NCBI GenBank assembly: GCA_032358255.1
Contig: JAULBX010016194.1
Location: 1-64,000 of the forward strand
Length of the DNA: 64,000 bases
DNA from: Heterotrichella gracilis
Taxonomy: Eukaryota > Sar > Xanthophyceae > Tribonematales > Xanthonemataceae
Reading direction: 5' to 3'
The notes beneath the pieces are model-generated. The model was not told where the DNA came from, did not search any database, and saw only the letters and a list, made by a program, of their open reading frames with translations. Positions 22,923 to 36,000 of this stretch are shown here, piece after piece. The position numbers and the translations under genes are program-made. Position 1 is the stretch's first letter. Each line of letters opens with the position of its first letter.

Positions 22923-24035
22923 GGTGCAACCAACGGCACGGCGGGTAGCGCTCATTGTGTGCCCCCTGCCTGCACCGCATGCGCATGCAACTGCCTTTGG
23001 AGCACCAGCAGTTAACCTTCTTGCGCTACGCCACTGGCGCGCCGATGCCGATGCACGTTACTTGCAGTTGACCCCTTGGTATCTGCTGTCAAAGGTCTCC
23101 CTGCTTATCGCTAGTGACCGAGTGTCTTACCCATGGCCCAGTCTAGTCTTTCTTAGGTCGTAGGCGTCCATGCATGTCCTCTTCGTGCCAATGTGCCCAT
23201 ACGCCGGTTCCGTTGTATATATACCCCGTAATCCATCTTGCTATTACTGCTGATTGTCCCGCCTCTTGCTGGTCCGCGGTGCACCCTCCCTCACGCTTTG
23301 TTCAGGGTGCAATAGACTCCACCTGCCCATCCAGTGGGCCAGGGAGAGCAATATGTAATACTCAGACTAGAAATGCTGGCAGGTCCTCAGGTGGCAACCT
23401 TGCTGCCCTGTCGCCAACAGAGTGGTCTTACTATGCAACAGCTTAGGTCCTTGCCCAGGCTCCTCGTGATGGACAGAACTGTTCAACGCTCCATGACATG
23501 TGAGCAGCGCTTCCTAGCAGGCATAGTCAGTGAAACGCGCTTGCTAGCAGGCACGTGTTCATGTGAGAAGCACTTGCTAGCAGGCATTTGTCCACAAGGA
23601 CCGCAACTGAAAGGCCACATGGCTACATGCAGACGTATCTTGGGAGTGTGTGCAGGGGTACCGGTACAGCATGGCACATACACACCAAAATAGTAAAGTA
23701 CTACGCTTCCGGGGATAGGCGTTGCACACACGCATACACAAGTTGATACCTGGAAGGGGACAGTGATGCAACAAACCAATGTGCCACTGGACAAGTGTGT
23801 ACACTAGTGGCAACTGGCCAGGGATGGTGGGTCTGGAGCACTGGCAGTGATTTGCAATGCATGCCATGGTACTCAGTTAGCACCATTTGACCATCATTTT
23901 GCTAAATTCCATTTTGCTAAACTCCAGTGCACTGGCCAGCATTGCGATTAGAAATAATATTTCCTTAAATTTGTAACGATGTTTATAAATGATTAGAAGT
24001 ATTGCAAAGAATACAACTCACATCCCATAATGGTT
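22923..24035. other. intergenic with a short tandem repeat
   Basis: Between the 3' ends of the dirigent-like gene (plus) and the ABCG gene (minus). No gene is recognised. It holds the imperfect tandem repeat at 23497-23590 and AT-rich sequence at 23880-24010. Confidence 0.5.
23497..23590 (+). repeat. three imperfect ~33-bp tandem units
   Basis: The word CTAGCAGGCA recurs near 23515, 23549 and 23577, each time preceded by GCGCTTC, GCGCTTG or GCACTTG and followed by diverged spacer. Units are about 28-34 bp. No gene overlaps. Confidence 0.7.
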
Positions 24036-27000
24036 TTATTCTGGACCCCTCAAGGCGGAATCACGCACGGAGCCGGCGACCTCGGCAGCCATGCTGCCCC
24101 CCACGCTCCCCTCCCGCACAGCCTCCTCCAGCTTTTCGGTGTAGCTGCGAGCCACGCCGCGCCCAGTTTCCCCGCAACCGCCAACGTCCCCTCCCCCCTC
24201 CATCGCATGCTCCAGCTTCTGTGTATAGCTGCGCCCCACCCCCCTGCCTGCTCCCTCCCCTGCACCTTGCGCCCCCTCGCCACCCCCTACAGATGCATCT
24301 GTGTCCATTTGTGGCATGCCCCCTTTGCTGGACAGCTGTGATCCTTGGGAAGCGCTGGGGCGCAGCTGGTCGGCGCGCCAGATGAGCAGGCGCTCGGGGT
24401 GCAGGCGCTTGAGGCGGTTGTAGATGACCTGTGGAGGCAGGTGAGGGATAAGAAATGGGATCATCCGCGGCGTGGATCATGCCTTGGATTCGATCCAAGG
24501 CTTGCATGTCTCCCGGGAATTTACAGTCCTACTGGGGGTGACACCAGGAGACATTGACTTCCATCCGTCATGGCCGTGTGTTCCAACCCCATTCAGCGCA
24601 TTTTAACCCTCACATAGGTCCACGACCACCCACAAAGCCCTGATAGGCCCACACCCCAACCCCAAGCCCTTCTCCACTTTGCATTCGGCCCCCTCGCCCA
24701 CCATCTGTCCACATTTGACCACATGGCCCCCAGCGCCCTAACCGTAGCCACACCAAACCCTAGCCCTGCCACCCAAACCCTAGCCCTGACCACCACCACC
24801 CCGTACCTTTGTCCACATTGCCTCCAGCGCTCTCCCCACCACATTCAGGTTGAGGTTGTACACCTGGGCCAGCAGGGCAAGGTAGGCAAGGAAGCGAAAT
24901 ATGAGACCCTGGGAGGGAAGTGGAGGGTTAAGGAAATATGGTAAGACCCTGGGGAGGGAATTGGAGGATAAGGGTTTCTAATAAAAATGGATGCAGCTTG
25001 CGTAAAAAAGCGACTATATATGAAATGCATTGCCAATAAATGGATTCCATGGAAATTGCCGTAGAAACACACCCTCTTAGCTAGTTGTATGACACGGTTG
25101 CACGTTCCTGTCTTCCAACTGTACAGTAGGAATGATAGTCAGCATCATGCAGCACACGCGGCGCACCAAGGAAGCTCCCCTGCGCCCTTCATGAGCACCA
25201 TTGGTCTGTCAGGCACAACTGAGGTCTTGCTTGATCGAAGGCTTTTGCTGGGTCAGCTTGTGATTGGAAGGGAATTCAATCCAATTTGAATTTGAATCGC
25301 ATCTTAGAAGTGCACTACTGATAATGATCACTAGGTATATGTAGGGGTTTTTGCAAGGGTTCGCCTAGGGTTTCAGCTCACCTGGCCCAGTAGGATCATG
25401 TACCAGGCCACTAACGTGCCCTGGCTGCATATTCCCGACAAGGTGAGGTTCTCAAGATCGGCATTGGAGGGAGGCGTGTAATCCAACCCATCCAAGGGAA
25501 CCTGCACAAGGGGAAGGAGCATTGTATGGCAACAGGGGGTGGAAAGTGGGGTGCAGCGGGTGAAATTTGCAGTGAAAACCGGTACCAAACATTGTTCTGG
25601 GCAAATAAACTGTGGCAACAAATTGGAGGCTAATATTGCCACATTATATTGGCAACGTTACCATCTCCCATACACTTGCAACAAAACCCTACACCAGGGT
25701 CACAGCTAGGGTTTTGGGTTCACCCCTATTCAGGTAGAGCCCCTAGAGGGTTTGGTTTCACCCTTTTCTAGGGTTTCCCCCTACCTGGAACATGTCGTCG
25801 GACATGGTTTGGTTTATCTGCGAGCCGGTGCTTGCGTATGACGTCCTGAGGCTGTCAGCAACCGCCTGCTGGGTGATGTGCAGCACGTAATCGGTGGCTG
25901 CAGGTGGGGGGCCGCAGGAGGGTGAGCGAGCTGCTGCTTTTAATAAAATGATTTTACAAGATTTACAAGATTTATTTGACAGTCACATTCAGGGAGCCAA
26001 CCCGGGCTCGCGAGACTGTTGGGGGTGCTTGAAAAAGTCACCCCGCTTACTAAATAAACTGTGAATTAATGGAGCCACATTGGCCCCACATTTACTACCA
26101 AAAAAGCTAAACAGGTTTCTTGAAATGCCATTTAATTTCTTCTATATTAAAAAAAAAACAAAATATAATTATTTGAAAAATTTTATCATTATTTTAGGCT
26201 GATTGCTGACCTTGCCTCTGTGCCGGTTTGCTTTGATATATAGTATTGGGCAGCAGTGCAGAAATGGCATGATGCAGTGGGGTATATCTTATAATCACAC
26301 CGTTTGCTGCAACCACATTCATCACAACCGATGGCGACCTGGACGTGATTCCTGAGGATGGAGGTGGCAGTGCCATGACAAGGTATATGGGATGGCACCC
26401 CATGCCGCAAAACCCCACCACTCACAGGTTGGCCAGTGGCTGGTGTCACACAGCCTAAACTGCATGCCCACCCCATCTCCCCTCCCACCACCCCACCACT
26501 CACGTGTCGGCCAGTGGCTTGTGTTGCACAGCCCAAACTGCGTCATCACCATGTGCACCGTGGGCTGCAGGTACTGGGGTTGAGCCTGGTACTCCTGGTA
26601 CAGCACCGCGGGGATGGCCCAGCGGTTGTAGCTGATGGCTGCAGGTATGGAAAGGGGGGGATTTAGAGTTTAATAACTTCAATATAACAGGGCTTTTGTT
26701 ATATGTACTGCAGTGGAAAGACTTACCGTATGCATGGAATACTGAACTTCACACAATGAAGTGATGAATGGCTGTTACAGTGATACATGCGTGACAACTA
26801 AAAAAACGCGGCATGTTGTTTGGTTTGGAAGGTTTAATTTTAGTTTGGTCAAGGGTAATACTATATAACAAGTTCTATTATATCTCATTACCCTTTCTTT
26901 GGTTTGCCCTCACCTGCTACTGCCTTGATGAAGCCCGATCCTGTGCGCACCGATGCCGAGGTGATGCCGTTGAGGAAAATGTTGAGCACTATAACAAAGG

Positions 27001-30000
27001 ACACGCCTGCCACCATGGCGTTCAGGCTGTCGGTGATGAGGGCAGAGGAGAAGTAGGCAACGCCTGAGCAGTACCTGTGGGATGGAGTGGGGGTTTTGAG
27101 TGGGGCAGGTGGTAAGAAAGGAGGATTTAGGGTATCTCCCTCTAGGTGGGGAGCAAGCTTGGGTTGGGTTTGGTAGTGTTGGGCCAGGGTTTCTTCATAT
27201 GTTAAAACAGATTGGGCAGGGATTTGACAAAGGACGTGCAGGTGCGTGGCATGCGCTGATGAACACCAATTCTTGTTGGCATGGTTTCAAGGGTTTGTTG
27301 GGTTTTGCTAGGGTTTGCAAAATAGGGTTTGCAGGGTAGGGTTTCATGGCTCACCACGCCATTATGAACCTCACTGAGTAGTAGGGTACTTTGTGGTGAA
27401 ACGCGGCTTTCCACTGCTTTCCACTGTTTTCCACTGCTTTCCACAGCTTTCAAGGCTTTTGCAAGGGTAATCAGGGCGCACCACGCCACCATGAGCCCCA
27501 CTGAGTAGTAGCTCCCGAAGGACATGTAGGGCACCGTGAATGCGTAGTATATCCTGATGAACACCAATCCAGGGTTGACATGATTTTGCAAGGGTATTGA
27601 CAGGGTTTGCCGAGCTAGGGTTTTCGGATGCGCACCACGCCACCATGAGCCCCACTGAGTAGTAGCTCCCGAAGGAGATGTATGGCACCGTGAATGCGTA
27701 GTAGATGCTGATGAACACCAGCGGCTGCACCACTGTGTCTATGAGGCCCACAGTGAGGTTGGCCATCAGGAAGGAGAAGGTGCTGAGGCCTGCGCAGGTG
27801 GGCGATTCGAGTGGGGTGAGGTGGGGTGGGGTGGGATGGGGTGCAATGGGGTGGGGTGAGGTAGGGTAACCACGAGGAGAATACTGGTGCAGAGTCCTGT
27901 GGAGGCCATGCTCCTAAACGAAGAGGGTGCCACTGCGCCCAAGCGACCAACACAGAAGGGAATTAGGACCTGTCTCGCACAGCCTCTAACAGGCACATGT
28001 CAGGTGATCAGCCAGAGAGCACCGTACGTCTTGCCGATGCCCCACTCCGCCACCAACCCACCCACCTCCCGACGACTCCCTCAGGAACACCCCCCTGTCG
28101 GACTGGAATCGCTCCATTGCGCTCACTGTCGCCAGCACACCCAGCGCCAGTGTGGCCATGACCACAGTGCCTGGGAAGCCAGTCACGCTGGTGGCGCTGC
28201 CGTTCACCATGCCTGCGGTGGGTGGGGTGGCGGAGGGGGTTTAGAGGTGAGTGGGTGCGATGTAATAGGTTTTAGGGTTCAAGTGGTAGGAGTTCCACCA
28301 CAGTGCCTAGGAAGCCAGTCACACTGGTGGCGCTGCCGTTCACCATGCCTGAAATGGGACCGCAGTTAGTGTGGCGAAACTGCGGTGGATGGGTGCCAGC
28401 GGGTGGTTGGGGTGGGTGGGAGGAGGTGAAGGGAGGGGTGGGGGCGGAATGTGACGGGGATTGGCAGGGGGGGACGGTGCTGGACGGCTTGGTAAAAAGG
28501 GCAAGTTATTGATGGGCGGCTGCATTGACAGCAAGAGGTCGGTACCACCGCCACAGTGCCACACAGGGTGACGCAACAGCCTCAACCCAGGGAAGCTCCT
28601 CGTGCCATTCACCATCCCCTTTTGATGGGGCACAATCACTTGGCCATTTGCGTGGGATTGAAATCACAAGCAACCTTGCAACCTCCAGCACCTACCTACT
28701 ACCAGGGCCACTGTGGCGAAGATGATGAGGTTCATGAAGGCCACTGCCCAATTGCGCATGTATTTGATGCCGCACCGCTTGGTCAGCATCACATACTGGC
28801 GAAGCATACCAGGCATGGCCCGGACCTCCATTTTGCGCGACCCGCCCCCCTTGCACCACCATTTCCTCCCAGGCATGGCGGGGGTTGCCTCCCCTGGAGG
28901 CACCTCCTCTTCCTCCCCTGGGGCAAATTTGAACTCCCCTGCATCCTTCACACTGATGTCCTCCCCCTGTGATGGAAGTAGATACATGAACACAACAACG
29001 GGGTGTAGGCTAATTGAATGAGCGGCAATGGAACATTTTCCACCCCACATAGGAGTTGAAACATGAAAATCATCACACAAAAGCCTCCACAGATATCCTG
29101 TGGCCTACAATACCTGCTAGGGGTTTATTAAAAAGTGACACAGGAGTGGGAATATACTCAGAAGAGCCATACGAGTGTCAACAGCAGCCACAGGCACATA
29201 AATTCACATCGCCGAAGCCTGTATAGGGTGCACCACACATCCTGAAAACCCAGCAAAGCCCTACAAAACCCTGCGCAGGGTTCTCACCTCGTAGATTGTG
29301 TCTGGTATGGGGCTGAGGGTGGCCGCCATGGTGTTGCGGGTGGCAAAGCTCCCCATTTGACTGATCCTCTCCAGCGCTTTCACCCCCTTGTGGGTGGGGT
29401 CGCTGGGTGCCACGTCAGCGTCCAGCTGCCCAGAGTCGGTGCCCCCGCTGAGCACAAATTTCTCGAATTGGGTGCGCGGGATTACGCCCCCTGCATGGCG
29501 GTGCAATTTGAATGGACGGTGAGGGTCAGGAATCACATTTAATTGCCAGCAACCTTGGCCAGGATGACTTTTAATCATCATATATTCAAATCTGGAAGTG
29601 ATTGCATTCCTCACTACTGAGAAATCAATTGTTGCCCAGCCCACAAGCAGTGCATGGTCAAATATACAATGGGCACAGAGAAGCATGGCCAGGGGATGTC
29701 TTGTAATCTCCGTACCTTTTTGCATTCCCAGGTACTCGAGCAGGTACTTGACCTCCTCAGGCGAGGGGGGGGTGTCGGAAATGTCGGCCAGGAATTGCGA
29801 AATGTGAACCTCTCCTACCTGGAGGGCAGCAGTATGGGGAGTGAAGAAATGCATCATATGAGCTGGGGACCTGCTCCTTGGCTACTTTGCACCCCATGCA
29901 TGGGTGGATGCCGTCTGAGTTACCCTAGCTAAGTTTCTGACATCACCCAAAATCTTTAGCCAAAGGTTACCCGGCCCACTGCCATGCGCACAAGCAAACC

Positions 30001-33000
30001 CTGCCCAAGGGTACTTCACCCTGCCCCATGCATGCAATTTGTGCAAAGTAGTGTTTGAGCATCCAAACCTTCGCCAAGGGTTATCCCACGCGCGAGCCAA
30101 GGGACATTCACACCTGCTCAGGCATCTGCTCAAAGTAGCGCTTGAGCGCCGCAATGCGCCTGGGCTTCGTTGAAATCGTGGTATTTCCCATGGGGGCGGT
30201 GGAGGTCACTGCTTCGTTCTGCAGGGCAGCCCTGCGGCTGGTCACCCAACTGACACCCTCGGATTTCCAAATGCCCTCCAAATCCTGCGGGGCAATTGGG
30301 GCGTACGTCTCAGGAGGACATCAAAATTTGATGTATAAAAGGTTTGGTCTACTAAGTGAGAATTATAAATCTGTCACACAGCCTGCTTTGTGAATGGCAA
30401 CCGGGGACAAAATGTGTGCGCCCTTGGAGGGGTTGAATTGGCTGGGAATTTGGAGGCATTTGGGTGCAGCCAGGACCACACGAGCCATATTTCCCTTTCC
30501 CTCACCTCGGGGGCAAAATTCCCATCCCCCTGCCGCTCCACAATCCCCGAAATAACATCCAGCATGAAATCAGCGGGGTTGTCCATCCCCGGGACCGGGA
30601 ATCCCAGATCCTCGAAATACTCGTGCACCGCCACTGAGGGGCCTAAATACACTGTGAAGCCCCCCTTGCCCAGCAGCAGCACATCGTCAAACAGCACAAA
30701 AATGGAGTATCTGCAACCAATACAAAGCATGTAAAATAACCCAAAATGGAGTACGATAGGTGTTTTGTTTATATTGTAGAGGTATTTAAATATTTGTGAT
30801 TTCAACACAAGTGGTGGACGGCAGTAATTGTATTCTTCTGTGCACCCAAGACCCTGGGAGAGGCGGCTCAGCACCAGCAGGGTGCCCACATATGCAGGTC
30901 GTGACACAGGGAGTGCATGCAGTGTCTCGACCAGGGAAGTACATATACCATATAAAAGGCAAATGACATGAGCAATTGCCAGCATGATCTAAAACCTTGG
31001 ATGACTGTGATGACCGCCATCCCAAAGCCCTGATGCAAACCCTACACCCTAACCGGAATAGAATCCTAGACCTGACACCGCACCTTGGCTGATGGATGAC
31101 CGTGATAATGTTCATGCCAAATCCCTGGGACAGGCGCTTGAGCGCACCCAGGATCTCGATTGAGGCAGTGGCATCCAGACCTGAGGTGGGTTCATCCATG
31201 AACAGCACTGAGGGCTGGGCCACCAGCTCCATCCCGATGTTGACACGCTTCTTTTGGCCGCCGCTGCAGGGAGAGGGGAACCAGTTGGTGTCATGTGTGG
31301 ACTTCAGGAGGGTTCATCTACTATTTATTGGGGTTGGAGTGCTTGATGCAGCGGTGTGGGTGTGGGTGGGTGGCTTTTTTTTTGGGGGGGGGGGTTCATC
31401 CATGAACAGCACTGAGGGCTGGGCCCACGAGCTCCATCCTGATGTTGACACGCTTCTTCTGGCCGCCGCTGCACAATAAAGGTGTTTCATGTGGTTGCTT
31501 TGGAGTAGGTGGGCGGGTTGGTGGGACATCTGTACATCCGACGGGGTGCATGGCTCAGGGCGTGTGGAAGGTGAGTGTTCATTGTTGAAAATTTTAAACC
31601 CAAATCACAACCAAACCCTAGCTAGGCTTCCCCTTTGCACAACCTGATCCCCCTCTTCTCCACGCTCCCCACGATGCTGTTCTGCACGTGCCTCATCTTG
31701 AGCATGTCGATGACGTCATCAACGGCAGCGCGCACTTGGGCGGGGCGGGTGCCGGCCGCCAGCCGCCACCTGGCGCTGTACACAAGGTTCTCGCGCACGG
31801 TCAGGTCCTGCAGGGAGGTAATTGGAAATTAGGGGAGGGGGGGTAATGGAGTGAGTTCTTGCGCACGGTGAGGTCCTGCAGGGAGGTGATTGGAAATCAG
31901 GGGAGGGGGGGTAATGGAGTGAGTTCTTGCGCACGGTGAGGTCCTGCAGGGGTGTATATGTCAATTTAGACATGGAATGCGGGGGAATCGAGTTGATCAG
32001 TCAATGAAAACATGGGCTTGTCTTTGGATTGGTCATCTGGTTTGAACGCCAAGGGCCACCTGGGGATTGAAAAACCCACACCTAGGTCACCCCTTTGGGC
32101 GTCAACCTTGAATTTGAGATTGGCTTGCGGCATCTGTCACTCCCCTGTGCATGAGCAATGCCTCCTGCCATCTGGCGTCACTCATCCGGGGAAACACAAC
32201 CCTACAAAAAACACTACATCAAAACCCTACACAAAAACTTCCCCCTCACCCCATGCACCACGTCGTCCTGCGGCACAAAGCCCGTGATGCTGTCTATTTC
32301 CTGCATCCCCATCTGCCTCCCATTGATCCACAGCTTCCCCTGGATGACCCCGTAGCGCCGGGCCAGGCCAGTCAGTGCGTTCAAAAAGGTGGATTTGCCT
32401 GCGCCTGAGGGCCCCATGATGGCGTACATTTTGGAGTGGTGGAACACCCCCGTCACACCCTGCAAGGGGGGGAAAGGAGGGGTCAAATCGTAGACGATTT
32501 ATGTTCCATTTTATGTTCTTGTTTGGTGAATGTTTGACTGAAGCCGCAAAGGTATGGGGTAGGAAGGAAAGATGCAAGCTGCATGCATACCACACCGCCA
32601 ATCAGCGCGTATTTGTACAACACCATAGAGAGGGAGTTTGGCATAAAACTCGTGCATGCCACTGAAACCCTAGCAGGGGTATTGCTGCCCACCTGCAGGA
32701 TGACTGTCCCATTCTTCAAATGCAGCCCGATTTTCTCAAAGGCTATGGAGACCCTGGGCTTGATCTGTGAAAACGCCTTGAACTTGGACTCACCCCTGCA
32801 CCACCATAGGCACCATTACATCTACAAGTACAACTACAAATGCACTCAAAATTACAATCCATGCAGGCTCCCAGTCTGGGATTACAATACCAATTCATAC
32901 CATGCATCTCTAGGTGGACACCATCCGGCATCTATGATAATGCACTATCAAAGTGCACTCCAAGCACGCTATGGGTGCAGCTGATGGCACATTAAGGCCC

Positions 33001-36000
33001 CTTCAAGGGTATCGTTAGGGTTTTCCACTCACTCTGCGAAAGGGTTCATAGTCTGCAGCAGCTTGTCCTTGGAGTCCAGATACAGATCCATGCTGCGCTG
33101 CCGAACCCTGCAGGAAAGCCCTAGTCAGTAGGGTACATGCGCCCAAACCTGGACATGCGTACCAGGCTTACAGGAGAACCTTGCCGGGCATTTATTTCCC
33201 CCCTTTTTCCCTTATATACCACCCCACGCACCTGAAATACGTCTCTGCCAGCAGCCACACAATCCAGCAGAAGCCGATCACCGACAGAAACACGTAGAGC
33301 GTGAAAGAGGACACCCCTGCCTTCTCAGATAGGGCTGAGCACGACACACTGGCTGGGCAGGTGGTGGGTTCAGCATAGCCGTTCTTGCAGAAGTAGCCCT
33401 CTGGGCAGGGGAGGATGAGCCAGGGCTTGGGGCAGTAGAAGCCCGCCTGAGGAGGGGGATGAAATGCGGGTTGGGCTGTGGGTTTGGGCTGTAAGGATGA
33501 ACATGCATGACATATGTGGGGGTGAAATATGAGGGTGAAAAGCAGTGGAAGTGTGGGGTAGGGTGTCGCCGTTCTTGTAGGAGTAGCCCTCCGGGCAGGG
33601 GAGGATGAGCCAGGGTGTGGGGCAGTAGAAGCCCGCCTGGGGAGAGGGGTGAAGTGTGAACGGGAAGTGAGTAATATGCAGTGTGGGTTTGAAATGTGCT
33701 TATAGCTAGTAAGCGCACCGGGCATGGTAGGACTGGGGTTGATGACCCCACAGGGCACACATTTCCGCCTGTTGCGGTCCCCATGTAAAACACCTGCTCC
33801 TGCACAGTGAGCGGGCGGGAGAATGGGTGCGGCACCGGCGTGTCGGGATTGGTGCGCAGCAGGTAGGGGATGTCGCAGGGGACGGGGATGATGGAGTTCT
33901 GCGGGACGGGAAAAAAAAGTCAATTTCTTGGCTTTTTACAGCGGGTTTGTGCCAGGGAAATATTGTCATTTGTTGGTTTTTTGAGGAGCGGGGGTGTGCA
34001 CAAGTCACAGGGGATGTTGTAAGGGACCGGGGTTGATGGGGTTCTGCTAGGTAGAGGAAAGATCTCTTTTAGGGTTGATGGCGGGGCTCGTGACCTTTGC
34101 ACAACTTTTTGTAGGGGAGCATTTTTTGCTGGAATGACTGCACCGGAGGTCAAATGGGTGGGATATGCAGGTACCCTAAACCCTTGCTAGGGCTTTCTTT
34201 CTGAGTGGAAAACCCTTGCCAAGGGGCAGAATCCCCCCCAAGGCAGTGCGTGGCGTACACAGGGTCCTTGCAATAAGGCCCTAGCTAGGGCAATCGCTAT
34301 TATTGCAAAAACCCTTACCAGGGGGCAGAACCCTCCCTCGGGGCACTGCGTGGCGCTGGAAGGGTCTGTGCAGAAGAACCCCAAGGGGCAGGAGATGTTG
34401 CGCTGGTAGTGCATCACCCTGTCGTAGCTGTTCAGGGTCAGCTCGTTGTTGAGCACCTGCGGGAGGGTTTGGGCAGGGCTCTGTAGGATTTGTGAGAGGG
34501 TTTGGGAGGGTTCGGGTAGGGTAAATAGGGCCAGCTCGTTGTCCAGCACCTGCGGGAGGGTTGGGCAGGGCTCAGTAGGGTTTGGGCAGGGTATTGGGCG
34601 TTGTTGGTCATTGCTCAACCCTTGCGGCAGACCAATGCCAGCCTCAACCCTAACCTCGATCTCATCGCCGACAGCTGTTGGGCGACAGCAACTGCAACAG
34701 CAATTGTTTAGGGTTTAGGGTTTAGGGTTTAGCGACCACAGGAGCGACCACGTAGCAGGAACCGAGCAATACCAGCGGCACCAGTGCCCGCCTCCACCCA
34801 CCCCCATGGCAGGCTCCCCCAAGCAGGGAAAGAACCTAGACCCTAAACCCTAAAATGCCATGTTGCGCTCCACCAGCTGCACCCACACCAGCTCGCACCC
34901 ACCTCCATGGTTGGCTCCACGGTGCCCTGAAGGCAGTTCTGGCCCATGGAGCATGGCAGGCAGGTGGAAACCCCAGGCGAGGGTTCAAGCAGAGTGCCGG
35001 AGGGGGTGTACCTGAGGCAGAGGGGAGAACATGTGACGATAATGTGATTAATTTATGTTGTAAAAACTGAACAATGAGACAAAGCACAACATGGCTAACA
35101 ACGCAGCCATGGTAGCATCCTGGCTACCTGCCATACATAAGAAACCAAAACCCTAGCTCAGAACCCTAGCGCACCTCCTCCCGCTGCACTGGAAGCCTGC
35201 CGGGCACTGGCCGCTGGTGGCGTTGACCACAGCCACACAGGGGCAGCCTGCGCCAAGGGGTTTGGGTAGGGTTTTGGCAGGGGTTCAAGGGGGCTTCAGG
35301 AGAACTCTCAGCAGGGAATTTGGTAGGGGTTTCGGTGGTTTTTGGCAGGGTTTTTATAGCGACTTTGTAGGGTTTTAGCAGGGTGAGAGAGGTGTGGGAT
35401 TGCACTGCAGGGGTAGGACGTAGCAGGTACAGCGGGGGTCATATTGAGTGAGAGGAGAAAATGGTGTACAAACAAGGGAAGGACAGAGACGTAGATGCGT
35501 CTACATGGGCGTTGGTGCCAAATACCCGACACACCGAGTGTGGTAGCGGTGCGCACGGGGCGGCACCCTAGACCCTAAAAGAGGGCTTTCCACAGCCAAC
35601 ATGGGGCCACACAAAACTCCACAATGTGAGATATTGCAGCGCATGATGAGGTCAGTGTTTAGGGTTCAGTGTTTAGGGTTTAGGGTCCCTGTGCAACACC
35701 CACCTACACCCACCACCTCGGTCGTAAGCTTGTCTGCACACGATGCGGGGGCTTCGGAGCCCGCAGTGCCTGCTGTGGTTTGGCCATGGGCACCCTGGGA
35801 GGGGATGGGACAAGGGAGGGGCATGAGGGATGCTAGGATTTAGGGTTTACAACCGCATGCCCTACTGGGTTTGAAGGCTGTTGACAAAGCGCAGGGGATA
35901 CTGATAGGATGAAGCAAAGGAGGAGGGTTCCACCCAGGAGGGTGCTGGAAACCCTAGAGTCTGGACTGCCCTAGCTCTTGAGGTACATACACGCCACGGG

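Noticed and set aside
23497-23590. CRISPR-like repeat array
   Set aside because: Only three diverged units, no constant repeat and spacer structure, and a eukaryotic context.
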